Below, piece after piece: positions 22,681 through 34,333 of a DNA stretch of 64,000 bases. The stretch is taken from NCBI GenBank assembly GCA_964016885.1, contig OZ024741.1:28776809-28840808 (forward strand). The letters run 5' to 3'. The notes beneath the pieces were generated by a model, which saw only the letters and a list, made by a program, of their open reading frames with translations, was not told where the DNA came from and did no database searches. The stretch's first letter is position 1; every line of letters begins with the position of its first letter. A program made the translations under genes and the position numbers. The stretch comes from Eledone cirrhosa (Eukaryota > Mollusca > Cephalopoda > Octopoda > Eledonidae).

Positions 22681-23790
22681 GTATCTCCTCTGTGTCTATT
22701 GTGTGGTGATGCAGTTATAACAGTGGCACACATTGTCTCAGAGTGTCTGGAGACGATGTATCTCCTCTGTGTCTATTGTGTGGTGGTGCAGTTATAACAG
22801 TGGCACACATTGTCTCAGTGTCTGGAGAAGATGTATCTCCTCTGTGTCTATTGTGTAGTGGTGCAGTTATAACAGTGGCACACATTGTCTCAGAGTGTCT
22901 GGAGAAGATGTATCTCCTCTGTGTCTATTGTGTAGTGGTGCAGTTATAACAGTGGCATACATTGTCTCAGAGTGTCTGGAGAGGACGTTTCTCCTCTGTG
23001 TCTATTGTGTGGTGGTGCAGTTATAACAGTGGTACACATTGTCTCAGAGTGTCTGGAGAAGATGTATCTCCTCTGTGTCTATTGTGTGGTGGTGCAGTTA
23101 TAACAGTGGAACACATTGTCTCAGAGTGTCTGGAGAAGATGTATCTCCTCTGTGTCTATTGTGTGGTGGTGCAGTTATAACAGTGGCACACATTGTCTCA
23201 GAGTGTCTGGAGAAGATGTATCTCCTCTGTGTCTATTGAGTGGTGGTGCAGTTATAACAGTGGCACACATTGTCTCAGAGTGTGTGGAGAAGATGTACCT
23301 CCTCTGTGTCTATTGTGTGGTGGTGCAGTTATAACAGTGGCACACATTGTCTCAGAGTGTGTGGAGAAGATGTATCTCCTCTGTGTCTATTGTGTGGTGG
23401 TGCAGTTATAACAGTGGCATACATTGTCTCAGAGTGTCTGGAGAAGATGTATCTCCTCTGTGTCTATTGTGTGGTGGTGCAGTTATAACAGTGGAACACA
23501 TTGTCTCAGAGTGTCTGGAGAAGACGTATCTCCTCTGTGTCTATTGTGTGGTGGTGCAGTTATAACAGTGGAACACATTGTCTCAGAGTGTCTGGAGAAG
23601 ATGTATCTCCTCTGTGTCTATTGTGTGGAGGTGCAGTTATAACAGTGGCATACATTGTCTCAGAGTGTCTGGAGAAGATGTATCTCCTCTGTGTCTATTG
23701 TGTGGTGGTGCAGTTATAACAGTGGCACACATTGTCTCAGAGTGTGTGGAGAAGATGTATCTCCTCTGTGTCTATTGTGTGGTGGTGCAG
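22681..23790 (+). repeat. Block R1, second copy
   Basis: Matches 6.3-7.39 kb at an offset of 16,387 bp, including GACGATG, the 75-bp monomer (near 22,818), GAGGACG, GTCTATTGAG and GAAGACG. One visible difference is CTGTGTC near 23,305, where copy 1 has CTGTTTC. No gene is present. Confidence 0.88.
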
Positions 23791-24178
23791 TTATAACAGT
23801 GGCACACATTGTCTCAGAGTGTCTGGAGAAGATGTATCTCCTCTGTGTCTATTGTGTGGTGGTGCAGTTATAACAGTGGCACACATTGTCTCAGAGTGTC
23901 TGGAGAATATGTTTACCTCTGTGTCTATTGTGTGGTGGTGCAGTTATAACAGTGGCACACATTGTCTCAGAGTGTCTGGAGAAGTTGTGTCTCCTCTGTG
24001 TCTATTGTCTGGTGGTGCAGTTATAACGGTGGCACACATTGTCTCAGTGTCTGGAGAAGATGTATCTCCTCTATGTCTATTGTGTAGTGGTGCAGTTATA
24101 ACAGTGGCATACATTGTCTCAGAGTGTCTGGAGAAGATGTATCTCCTCTGTGTCTATTGTGTGGTGGTGCAGTTATAA
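23732..24178 (+). other. Longest open frame in the window (148 codons), judged non-coding
   Basis: This frame is long only because a 1-base deletion (near 23,910, GAATATGTTTACC) and a 75-bp monomer (near 24,048) skip two of the regular TAA stops. It starts on TTG, not ATG, and its residues are the usual satellite translation. There is no separate composition, start context or domain. I list it so that it is not mistaken for a gene. Confidence 0.9.
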
Positions 24179-25191
24179 CAGTGGCATACATTGTCTCAGA
24201 GTGTCTGGAGAAGACGTTTCTCCTCTGTGTCTATTGTGTGGTGGTGCAGTTATAACAGTGGCATACATTGTCTCAGAGTGTCTGGAGAAGATGTATCTCC
24301 TCTGTGTCTATTGTGTGGTGGTGCAGTTATAACAGTGGCATACATTGTCTCAGAGTGTCTGGAGAAGATGTATCTCCTCTGTGTCTATTGTGTGGTGGTG
24401 CAGTTATAACAGTGGCATACATTGTCTCAGAGTGTCTGGAGAAGATGTATCTCCTCTGTGTCTATTGTGTGGTGGTGCAGTTATAACAGTGGTACACCTT
24501 GTCTCAGAGTGTGTGGAGAAGATGTATCTCCTCTGTGTCTATTGTGTGGTGGTGCAGTTATAACAGTGGCATACATTGTCTCAGAGTGTCTGGAGGAGAT
24601 GTATCTCCCCCGTGTCTATTGTGTGGTGGTGCAGTTATAACAGTGGCTCACCTTGTCTCAGAGTGTCTGGGGAAGTTGTATCTCCTCTGTGTCTATTGTG
24701 TGGTGGTGCAGTAATAACAGTGGCACACATTGTCTCAGAGTGTCTGGAGAAGATGTATCTCCTCTGTGTCTATTGTGTGGTGGTGAAGTTATAACAGTGG
24801 CACACATTGTCTCAGAGTGTCTGGAGAAGATGTATCTCCTCTGTGTCTATTGTGTGGTGGTGCAGTAATAACAGTGGCACACTATGTCTCAGAGTGTCTG
24901 GAGAAGATGTATCTCCCCCGTGTCTATCGTGTGGTGGTGCAGTTATAACAGTGGCACACATTGTCTCAGAGTGTTTGGAGAAGATGTATCTCCCCTGTGT
25001 CTATTGTGTAGTGGTGCAGTTATAACAGTGGCACACATTGTCTCAGAGTGTCTGGAGAAGATGTATCTCCTCTGTGTCTATTGTGTGGTGGTGCAGTTAT
25101 AACAGTGGCGGACATTGTCTCAGAGTGTCTGAAAAAGATGTATCTCCCCTGTGTCTATTGTGTAGTGGTGCAGTTATAACAGTGGAACACA
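23791..25191 (+). repeat. Divergent segment between homogenised blocks
   Basis: Contains variants rare elsewhere: GAATATGTTTACC (76-bp monomer), GAAGTTGTGTC, TATTGTCTGG, CTCTATG, GGAGGAGATG, GGTACACCTTG, GGCTCACCTTG, TATCGTG and GTTTGGAG with CCCCTG. Between about 24,115 and 24,480 there is a run of near-identical GGCATAC monomers. The part from 24.35 to 25.4 kb recurs at 34.33-35.37 kb (offset 9,989 bp). The higher diversity suggests older sequence less touched by homogenisation. No gene is present. Confidence 0.85.
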
Positions 25192-28100
25192 TTGTCTCAG
25201 AGTGTCTGGAGAAGATGTATCTCCTCTGTGTCTATTGTGTGGTGGTGCAGTTATAACAGTGGAACACATTGTCTCAGAGTGTCTGGAGAAGATGTATCTC
25301 CTCTGTGTCTATTGTGTGGAGGTGCAGTTATAACAGTGGCATACATTGTCTCAGAGTGTCTGGAGAAGATGTATCTCCTCTGTGTCTATTGTGTGGTGGT
25401 GCAGTTATAACAGTGGCACACATTGTCTCAGAGTGTCTGGAGAAAATGTATCTCCTCTGAGTCTATTGTGTGGTGGTGCAGTTATAACAGTGGCACACAT
25501 TGTCTCAGAGTGTCTGGAGAAGATGTATCTCCTCTGTGTCTATTGTGTGGTGGTGCAGTTATAACAGTGGCACACATTGTCTCAGAGTGTCTGGAGAAGA
25601 TGTATCTCCTCTGTGTCTATTGTGTGGTGATGCAGTTATAACAGTGGCACACATTGTCTCAGAGTGTCTGGAGACGATGTATCTCCTCTGTGTCTATTGT
25701 GTGGTGGTGCAGTTATAACAGTGGCACACATTGTCTCAGTGTCTGGAGAAGATGTATCTCCTCTGTGTCTATTGTGTAGTGGTGCAGTTATAACAGTGGC
25801 ACACATTGTCTCAGAGTGTCTGGAGAAGATGTATCTCCTCTGTGTCTATTGTGTAGTGGTGCAGTTATAACAGTGGCATACATTGTCTCAGAGTGTCTGG
25901 AGAGGACGTTTCTCCTCTGTGTCTATTGTGTGGTGGTGCAGTTATAACAGTGGTACACATTGTCTCAGAGTGTCTGGAGAAGATGTATCTCCTCTGTGTC
26001 TATTGTGTGGTGGTGCAGTTATAACAGTGGAACACATTGTCTCAGAGTGTCTGGAGAAGATGTATCTCCTCTGTGTCTATTGTGTGGTGGTGCAGTTATA
26101 ACAGTGGCACACATTGTCTCAGAGTGTCTGGAGAAGATGTATCTCCTCTGTGTCTATTGAGTGGTGGTGCAGTTATAACAGTGGCACACATTGTCTCAGA
26201 GTGTGTGGAGAAGATGTACCTCCTCTGTGTCTATTGTGTGGTGGTGCAGTTATAACAGTGGCACACATTGTCTCAGAGTGTGTGGAGAAGATGTATCTCC
26301 TCTGTGTCTATTGTGTGGTGGTGCAGTTATAACAGTGGCATACATTGTCTCAGAGTGTCTGGAGAAGATGTATCTCCTCTGTGTCTATTGTGTGGTGGTG
26401 CAGTTATAACAGTGGAACACATTGTCTCAGAGTGTCTGGAGAAGACGTATCTCCTCTGTGTCTATTGTGTGGTGGTGCAGTTATAACAGTGGAACACATT
26501 GTCTCAGAGTGTCTGGAGAAGATGTATCTCCTCTGTGTCTATTGTGTGGAGGTGCAGTTATAACAGTGGCATACATTGTCTCAGAGTGTCTGGAGAAGAT
26601 GTATCTCCTCTGTGTCTATTGTGTGGTGGTGCAGTTATAACAGTGGCACACATTGTCTCAGAGTGTGTGGAGAAGATGTATCTCCTCTGTGTCTATTGTG
26701 TGGTGATGCAGTTATAACAGTGGCACACATTGTCTCAGAGTGTGTGGAGAAGATGTATCTCCTCTGTGTCTATTGTGTGGTGGTGCAGTTATAACAGTGG
26801 TACACATTGTCTCAGAGTGTCTGGAGAAGATGTATCTCCCCCGTGTCTATTGTGTGGAGGTGCAGTTATAACAGTGGAATACATTGTCTCAGAGTGTCTG
26901 GAGAAGATGTATCTCCTCTGTGTCTATTGTGTGGTGGTGGAGTTATAACAGTGGCACACATTGTCTCAGAGTGTCTGGAGAAGATGTATCTCCCCCGTGT
27001 CTATTGTGTGGAGGTGCAGTTATAACAGTGGCATACATTGTCTCAGAGTGTCTGGAGAAGATGTATCTCCTCTGTGTCTATTGTGTGGTGATGCAGTTAT
27101 AACAGTGTCACACATTGTCTCAGAGTGTCTGGAGAAGATGTATCTCCCCCGTGTCTATTGTGTGGAGGTGCAGTTATAACAGTGGCATACATTGTCTCAG
27201 AGTGTCTGGAGAAGATGTATCTCCTCTGTGTCTATTGTGTGGTGGTGCAGTTATAACAGTGGCACACATTGTCTCAGAGTGTCTGGAGAAGATGTATCTC
27301 CCCCGTGTCTATTGTGTGGTGGTGCAGTTATAACAGTGGCATACATTGTCTCAGAGTGTCTGGAGAAGATGTATCTCCCCCGTGTCTATTGTGTGGTGGT
27401 GCAGTTATAACAGTGGCATACATTGTCTCAGAGTGTCTGGAGAAGATGTATCTCCTCTGTGTCTATTGTGTGGTGGTGCAGTTATAACAGTGTCACACGT
27501 TGTCTCAGAGTGTCTGGAGAAGATGTATCTCCTCTGTGTCTATTGTGTGGTGGTGCAGTTATAACAGTGGCACACATTGGCTCAGAGTGTCTGGAGAAGT
27601 TGTATCTCCTCTGTGTCTATTGTGTGGTGGTGCAGTTATAACAGTGGCACACATTGTCTCAGAGTGTGTGGAGAAGATGTATCTCCTCTGTGTCTATTGT
27701 GTGGTGATGCAGTTATAACAGTGGCACACATTGTCTCAGAGTGTTTGGAGAAGATGTATCTCCTCTGTGTCTATTGTGTGGTGGTGCAGTTATAACAGTG
27801 GTACACATTGTCTCAGAGTGTCTGGAGAAGATGTATCTCCTCTGTGTCTATTGTGTGGTGGTGCAGTTATAACAGTGGCACACATTGTCTCAGAGTGTGT
27901 GGAGAAGATGTATCTCCTCTGTGTCTATTGTGTGGTGGTGCAGTTATAACAGTGGCACACATTGTCTCAGAGTGTCTGGAGAAGATGTATCTCCTCTGTG
28001 TCTATTGTGTGGTGATGCAGTTATAACAGTGGCACACATTGTCTCAGAGTGTGTGGAGAAGATGTATCTCCTCTGTGTCTATTGTGTGGTGGTGCAGTTA

Positions 28101-29060
28101 TAACAGTGGTACACATTGTCTCAGAGTGTCTGGAGAAGATGTATCTCCCCCGTGTCTATTGTGTGGAGGTGCAGTTATAACAGTGGAATACATTGTCTCA
28201 GAGTGTCTGGAGAAGATGTATCTCCTCTGTGTCTATTGTGTGGTGTAGGAGTTATAACAGTGGCACACATTGTCTCAGAGTGTCTGGAGAAGATGTATCT
28301 CCCCCGTGTCTATTGTGTGGAGGTGCAGTTATAACAGTGGCATACATTGTCTCAGAGTGTCTGGAGAAGATGTATCTCCTCTGTGTCTATTGTGTGGTGA
28401 TGCAGTTATAACAGTGTCACACATTGTCTCAGAGTGTCTGGAGAAGATGTATCTCCCCCGTGTCTATTGTGTGGAGGTGCAGTTATAACTGTGGCATACA
28501 TTGTCTCAGAGTGTCTGGAGAAGATGTATCTCCTCTGTGTCTATTGTGTGGTGGTGCAGTTATAACAGTGGCACACATTGTCTCAGAGTGTCTGGAGAAG
28601 ATGTATCTCCCCCGTGTCTATTGTGTGGTGGTGCAGTTATAACAGTGGCATACATTGTCTCAGAGTGTCTGGAGAAGATGTATCTCCCCCGTGTCTATTG
28701 TGTGGTGGTGCAGTTATAACAGTGGCACACATTGTCTCAGCGTGTCTGGGGAAGTTGTATCTCCTCTGTGTCTATTGTGTGCTGGTGAAGTTATAACAGT
28801 GGCACACATTGTCTCAGAGTGTCTGGAGAAGATGTATCTCCTCTGTGTCTATTGTGTGGTGGTGCAGTAATAACAGTGGCACACTATGTCTCAGAGTGTC
28901 TGGAGAAGATGTATCTCCCCCGTGTCTATTGTGTGGTGGTGCAGTTATAACAGTGGCACACATTGTCTCAGAGTGTCTGGAGAAGATGTATCTCCTCTGT
29001 GTCTATTGTGTAGTGATGCAGTTATAACAGTGGTACACATTGTCTCAGTGTCTGGAGAAG
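25192..29060 (+). repeat. 3.9-kb block copy (R1 plus block L)
   Basis: Matches about 5.88-9.75 kb at a constant offset of 19,308 bp, so both R1 and the left part of L were moved as one piece. All rare markers are in the same order, including the 75-bp unit near 25,741, TGTAGGAG near 28,245, CTGGTGAAG near 28,795 and CAGTAATAAC near 28,868. A visible private change is ATAACTGTGG near 28,490. Lines 28,101-28,700 show no other difference that I noticed. No gene is present. Confidence 0.9.
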
Positions 29061-29390
29061 ATGTATCTCCTCTGTGTCTATTGTGTTGTGGTGCAGTTAT
29101 AACGGTGGCACACATTGTCTCAGAGTGTCTGGAGAAGATGTTTCTCCTCTGTGTCTATTGTGTGGTGGTGCAGTTATAACAGTGGTACACATTGTCTCAG
29201 TGTCTGGAGAAGATGTTTCTCCTCTGTGTCTATTGTGTGGTGGTGCAGTTATAACAGTGGTACACATTGTCTCAGAGTGTCTGGAGAAGATGTTTCTCCT
29301 CTGTGTCTATTGTGTGGTGGTGCAGTTATAACAGTGGTACACATTGTCTCAGTGTCTGGAGAAGATGTATCTCCTCTGTGTCTATTGTGT
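29030..29390 (+). repeat. 152-bp dimer run (75 + 77 bp), cluster 3
   Basis: Three 75-bp monomers (near 29,050, 29,201 and 29,353) in the 75/77 alternation. Compared with clusters 1 and 2, the GATGTTTC monomer that precedes the first 75-mer there is missing, so the offset to cluster 1 falls from 19,308 to 19,231 (one monomer). Confidence 0.88.
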
Positions 29391-30263
29391 GGTGGTGCAG
29401 TTATAACAGTGGCACACATTGTCTCAGAGTGTCTGGAGAAGATGTATCTCCTCTGTGTCTATTGTGTTGTGGTGCAGTTATAACGGTGGCACACATTGTC
29501 TCAGAGTGTCTGAAAAAGATGTATCTCCCCTGTGTCTATTGTGTAGTGGTGCAGTTATAACAGTGGTACACATTGTCTCAGAGTGTCTGGAGAAGATGTA
29601 TCTCCTCTGTGTCTATTGTGTGGTGGTGCAGTTATAACAGTGGCGGACATTGTCTCAGAGTGTCTGAAAAAGATGTATCTCCTCTGTGTCTATTGTGTTG
29701 TGGTGCAGTTATAACGGTGGCACACATTGTCTCAGAGTGTCTGGAGAAGATGTTTCTCCTCTGTGTCTATTGTGTGGTGGTGCAGTTATAACAGTGGTAC
29801 ACATTGTCTCAGTGTCTGGAGAAGATGTTTCTCCTCTGTGTCTATTGTGTGGTGGTGCAGTTATAACAGTGGAACACATTGTCTCAGAGTGTCTGGAGAA
29901 GACGTATCTCCTCTGTGTCTATTGTGTGGTGGTGCAGTTATAACAGTGGAACACATTGTCTCAGAGTGTCTGGAGAAGATGTATCTCCTCTGTGTCTATT
30001 GTGTGGAGGTGCAGTTATAACAGTGGCATACATTGTCTCAGAGTGTCTGGAGAAGATGTATCTCCTCTGTGTCTATTGTGTGGTGGTGCAGTTATAACAG
30101 TGGCACACATTGTCTCAGAGTGTGTGGAGAAGATGTATCTCCTCTGTGTCTATTGTGTGGTGATGCAGTTATAACAGTGGCACACATTGTCTCAGAGTGT
30201 GTGGAGAAGATGTATCTCCTCTGTGTCTATTGTGTGGTGATGCAGTTATAACAGTGTCACACA
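29061..30263 (+). repeat. Chimeric junction segment
   Basis: Begins as 9.9-10.4 kb sequence. The monomer at 29,619-29,695 joins a GGCGGAC/GAAAAAG left half to a CTCCTCTG right half followed by TGTTGTGGTG; elsewhere GAAAAAG units are followed by CCCCTG or its C-deleted form. A second dimer with a 75-mer (near 29,810) follows, then R1-type units (GAAGACG near 29,901), then two TGTGGTGATG units, and at about 30,260 sequence of the 7.8-kb type. It is best read as two or more exchange points. Confidence 0.85.
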
Positions 30264-33200
30264 TTGTCTCAGAGTGTCTGGAGAAGATGTATCTCCCCCG
30301 TGTCTATTGTGTGGAGGTGCAGTTATAACAGTGGCATACATTGTCTCAGAGTGTCTGGAGAAGATGTATCTCCTCTGTGTCTATTGTGTGGTGGTGCAGT
30401 TATAACAGTGGCACACATTGTCTCAGAGTGTCTGGAGAAGATGTATCTCCCCCGTGTCTATTGTGTGGTGGTGCAGTTATAACAGTGGCATACATTGTCT
30501 CAGAGTGTCTGGAGAAGATGTATCTCCCCCGTGTCTATTGTGTGGTGGTGCAGTTATAACAGTGGCATACATTGTCTCAGAGTGTCTGGAGAAGATGTAT
30601 CTCCTCTGTGTCTATTGTGTGGTGGTGCAGTTATAACAGTGTCACACGTTGTCTCAGAGTGTCTGGAGAAGATGTATCTCCTCTGTGTCTATTGTGTGGT
30701 GGTGCAGTTATAACAGTGGCACACATTGGCTCAGAGTGTCTGGAGAAGTTGTATCTCCTCTGTGTCTATTGTGTGGTGGTGCAGTTATAACAGTGGCACA
30801 CATTGTCTCAGAGTGTGTGGAGAAGATGTATCTCCTCTGTGTCTATTGTGTGGTGATGCAGTTATAACAGTGGCACACATTGTCTCAGAGTGTTTGGAGA
30901 AGATGTATCTCCTCTGTGTCTATTGTGTGGTGGTGCAGTTATAACAGTGGTACACATTGTCTCAGAGTGTCTGGAGAAGATGTATCTCCTCTGTGTCTAT
31001 TGTGTGGTGGTGCAGTTATAACAGTGGCACACATTGTCTCAGAGTGTGTGGAGAAGATGTATCTCCTCTGTGTCTATTGTGTGGTGGTGCAGTTATAACA
31101 GTGGCACACATTGTCTCAGAGTGTCTGGAGAAGATGTATCTCCTCTGTGTCTATTGTGTGGTGATGCAGTTATAACAGTGGCACACATTGTCTCAGAGTG
31201 TGTGGAGAAGATGTATCTCCTCTGTGTCTATTGTGTGGTGGTGCAGTTATAACAGTGGTACACATTGTCTCAGAGTGTCTGGAGAAGATGTATCTCCCCC
31301 GTGTCTATTGTGTGGAGGTGCAGTTATAACAGTGGAATACATTGTCTCAGAGTGTCTGGAGAAGATGTATCTCCTCTGTGTCTATTGTGTGGTGTAGGAG
31401 TTATAACAGTGGCACACATTGTCTCAGAGTGTCTGGAGAAGATGTATCTCCCCCGTGTCTATTGTGTGGAGGTGCAGTTATAACAGTGGCATACATTGTC
31501 TCAGAGTGTCTGGAGAAGATGTATCTCCTCTGTGTCTATTGTGTGGTGATGCAGTTATAACAGTGTCACACATTGTCTCAGAGTGTCTGGAGAAGATGTA
31601 TCTCCCCCGTGTCTATTGTGTGGAGGTGCAGTTATAACAGTGGCATACATTGTCTCAGAGTGTCTGGAGAAGATGTATCTCCTCTGTGTCTATTGTGTGG
31701 TGGTGCAGTTATAACAGTGGCACACATTGTCTCAGAGTGTCTGGAGAAGATGTATCTCCCCCGTGTCTATTGTGTGGTGGTGCAGTTATAACAGTGGCAT
31801 ACATTGTCTCAGAGTGTCTGGAGAAGATGTATCTCCCCCGTGTCTATTGTGTGGTGGTGCAGTTATAACAGTGGCACACATTGTCTCAGCGTGTCTGGGG
31901 AAGTTGTATCTCCTCTGTGTCTATTGTGTGCTGGTGAAGTTATAACAGTGGCACACATTGTCTCAGAGTGTCTGGAGAAGATGTATCTCCTCTGTGTCTA
32001 TTGTGTGGTGGTGCAGTAATAACAGTGGCACACTATGTCTCAGAGTGTCTGGAGAAGATGTATCTCCCCCGTGTCTATTGTGTGGTGGTGCAGTTATAAC
32101 AGTGGCACACATTGTCTCAGAGTGTCTGGAGAAGATGTATCTCCTCTGTGTCTATTGTGTAGTGATGCAGTTATAACAGTGGTACACATTGTCTCAGAGT
32201 GTCTGGAGAAGATGTTTCTCCTCTGTGTCTATTGTGTGGTGGTGCAGTTATAACAGTGGTACACATTGTCTCAGTGTCTGGAGAAGATGTATCTCCTCTG
32301 TGTCTATTGTGTTGTGGTGCAGTTATAACGGTGGCACACATTGTCTCAGAGTGTCTGGAGAAGATGTTTCTCCTCTGTGTCTATTGTGTGGTGGTGCAGT
32401 TATAACAGTGGTACACATTGTCTCAGTGTCTGGAGAAGATGTTTCTCCTCTGTGTCTATTGTGTGGTGGTGCAGTTATAACAGTGGTACACATTGTCTCA
32501 GAGTGTCTGGAGAAGATGTTTCTCCTCTGTGTCTATTGTGTGGTGGTGCAGTTATAACAGTGGTACACATTGTCTCAGTGTCTGGAGAAGATGTATCTCC
32601 TCTGTGTCTATTGTGTGGTGGTGCAGTTATAACAGTGGCACACATTGTCTCAGAGTGTCTGGAGAAGATGTATCTCCTCTGTGTCTATTGTGTTGTGGTG
32701 CAGTTATAACGGTGGCACACATTGTCTCAGAGTGTCTGAAAAAGATGTATCTCCCCTGTGTCTATTGTGTAGTGGTGCAGTTATAACAGTGGTACACATT
32801 GTCTCAGAGTGTCTGGAGAAGATGTATCTCCTCTGTGTCTATTGTGTGGTGGTGCAGTTATAACAGTGGCGGACATTGTCTCAGAGTGTCTGAAAAAGAT
32901 GTATCTCCCCTGTGTCTATTGTGTAGTGGTGCAGTTATAACAGTGGAACACATTGTCTCAGAGTGTCTGGAGAAGATGTATCTCCTCTGTGTCTATTGTG
33001 TGGTGGTGCAGTTATAACAGTGGAACACATTGTCTCAGAGTGTCTGGAGAAGATGTATCTCCTCTGTGTCTATTGTGTGGAGGTGCAGTTATAACAGTGG
33101 CATACATTGTCTCAGAGTGTCTGGAGAAGATGTATCTCCTCTGTGTCTATTGTGTGGTGGTGCAGTTATAACAGTGGCACACATTGTCTCAGAGTGTCTG

Positions 33201-33365
33201 GAGAAAATGTATCTCCTCTGAGTCTATTGTGTGGTGGTGCAGTTATAACAGTGGCACACATTGTCTCAGAGTGTCTGGAGAAGATGTATCTCCTCTGTGT
33301 CTATTGTGTGGTGGTGCAGTTATAACAGTGGCACACATTGTCTCAGAGTGTCTGGAGAAGATGTA
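30264..33365 (+). repeat. 3.1-kb block copy (7.8-10.9 kb type)
   Basis: Matches 7,807-10,905 at an offset of 22,457 bp and 27,115-29,100 at an offset of 3,149 bp. It carries the full set of block L markers in order: CACGTTG, ATTGGCTCAG, TTTGGAG, TGTAGGAG, CTGGTGAAG, CAGTAATAAC, TGTTGTGGTG and GAAAAAG. No gene is present. Confidence 0.9.
32240..32616 (+). repeat. 152-bp dimer run (75 + 77 bp), cluster 4
   Basis: Three 75-bp monomers (near 32,274, 32,425 and 32,578) alternating with 77-bp units, at an offset of 22,457 bp from cluster 1. The last 75-bp monomer of the window follows singly near 33,500. Confidence 0.9.
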
Positions 33366-34333
33366 TCTCCTCTGTGTCTATTGTGTGGTGATGCAGTTAT
33401 AACAGTGGCACACATTGTCTCAGAGTGTCTGGAGACGATGTATCTCCTCTGTGTCTATTGTGTGGTGGTGCAGTTATAACAGTGGCACACATTGTCTCAG
33501 TGTCTGGAGAAGATGTATCTCCTCTGTGTCTATTGTGTAGTGGTGCAGTTATAACAGTGGCACACATTGTCTCAGAGTGTCTGGAGAAGATGTATCTCCT
33601 CTGTGTCTATTGTGTAGTGGTGCAGTTATAACAGTGGCATACATTGTCTCAGAGTGTCTGGAGAGGACGTTTCTCCTCTGTGTCTATTGTGTGGTGGTGC
33701 AGTTATAACAGTGGTACACATTGTCTCAGAGTGTCTGGAGAAGATGTATCTCCTCTGTGTCTATTGTGTGGTGGTGCAGTTATAACAGTGGAACACATTG
33801 TCTCAGAGTGTCTGGAGAAGATGTATCTCCTCTGTGTCTATTGTGTGGTGGTGCAGTTATAACAGTGGCACACATTGTCTCAGAGTGTCTGGAGAAGATG
33901 TATCTCCTCTGTGTCTATTGAGTGGTGGTGCAGTTATAACAGTGGCACACATTGTCTCAGAGTGTGTGGAGAAGATGTACCTCCTCTGTGTCTATTGTGT
34001 GGTGGTGCAGTTATAACAGTGGCACACATTGTCTCAGAGTGTGTGAAGATGTATCTCCTCTGTGTCTATTGTGTGGTGGTGCAGTTATAACAGATGCATA
34101 CATTGTCTCAGAGTGTCTGGAGAAGATGTATCTCCCCCGTGTCTATCGTGTGGTGGTGCAGTTATAACAGTGGCACACATTGTCTCAGAGTGTTTGGAGA
34201 AGATGTATCTCCTCTGTGTCTATTGTGTAGTGGTGCAGTTATAACAGTGGCACACATTGTCTCAGAGTGTCTGGAGAAGACGTTTCTCCTCTGTGTCTAT
34301 TGTGTGGTGGTGCAGTTATAACAGTGGCATACA
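33366..34333 (+). repeat. Block R1, partial third repeat, ending at the domain junction
   Basis: Matches 22.5-23.33 kb at an offset of 10,682 bp as far as about 34,016, then breaks up. The monomer 33,998-34,071 is only 74 bp (GTGTGAAGATG). It is followed by an ACAGATGCATAC unit, then TATCGTG and GTTTGGAG units. This marks the right edge of domain A. Confidence 0.85.
33998..34071 (+). repeat. Unique 74-bp monomer
   Basis: Three bases (GAG) are missing from GTGTGTGGAGAAG. It is the only 74-bp unit in the window and lies at the point where R1 sequence stops. Confidence 0.92.
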
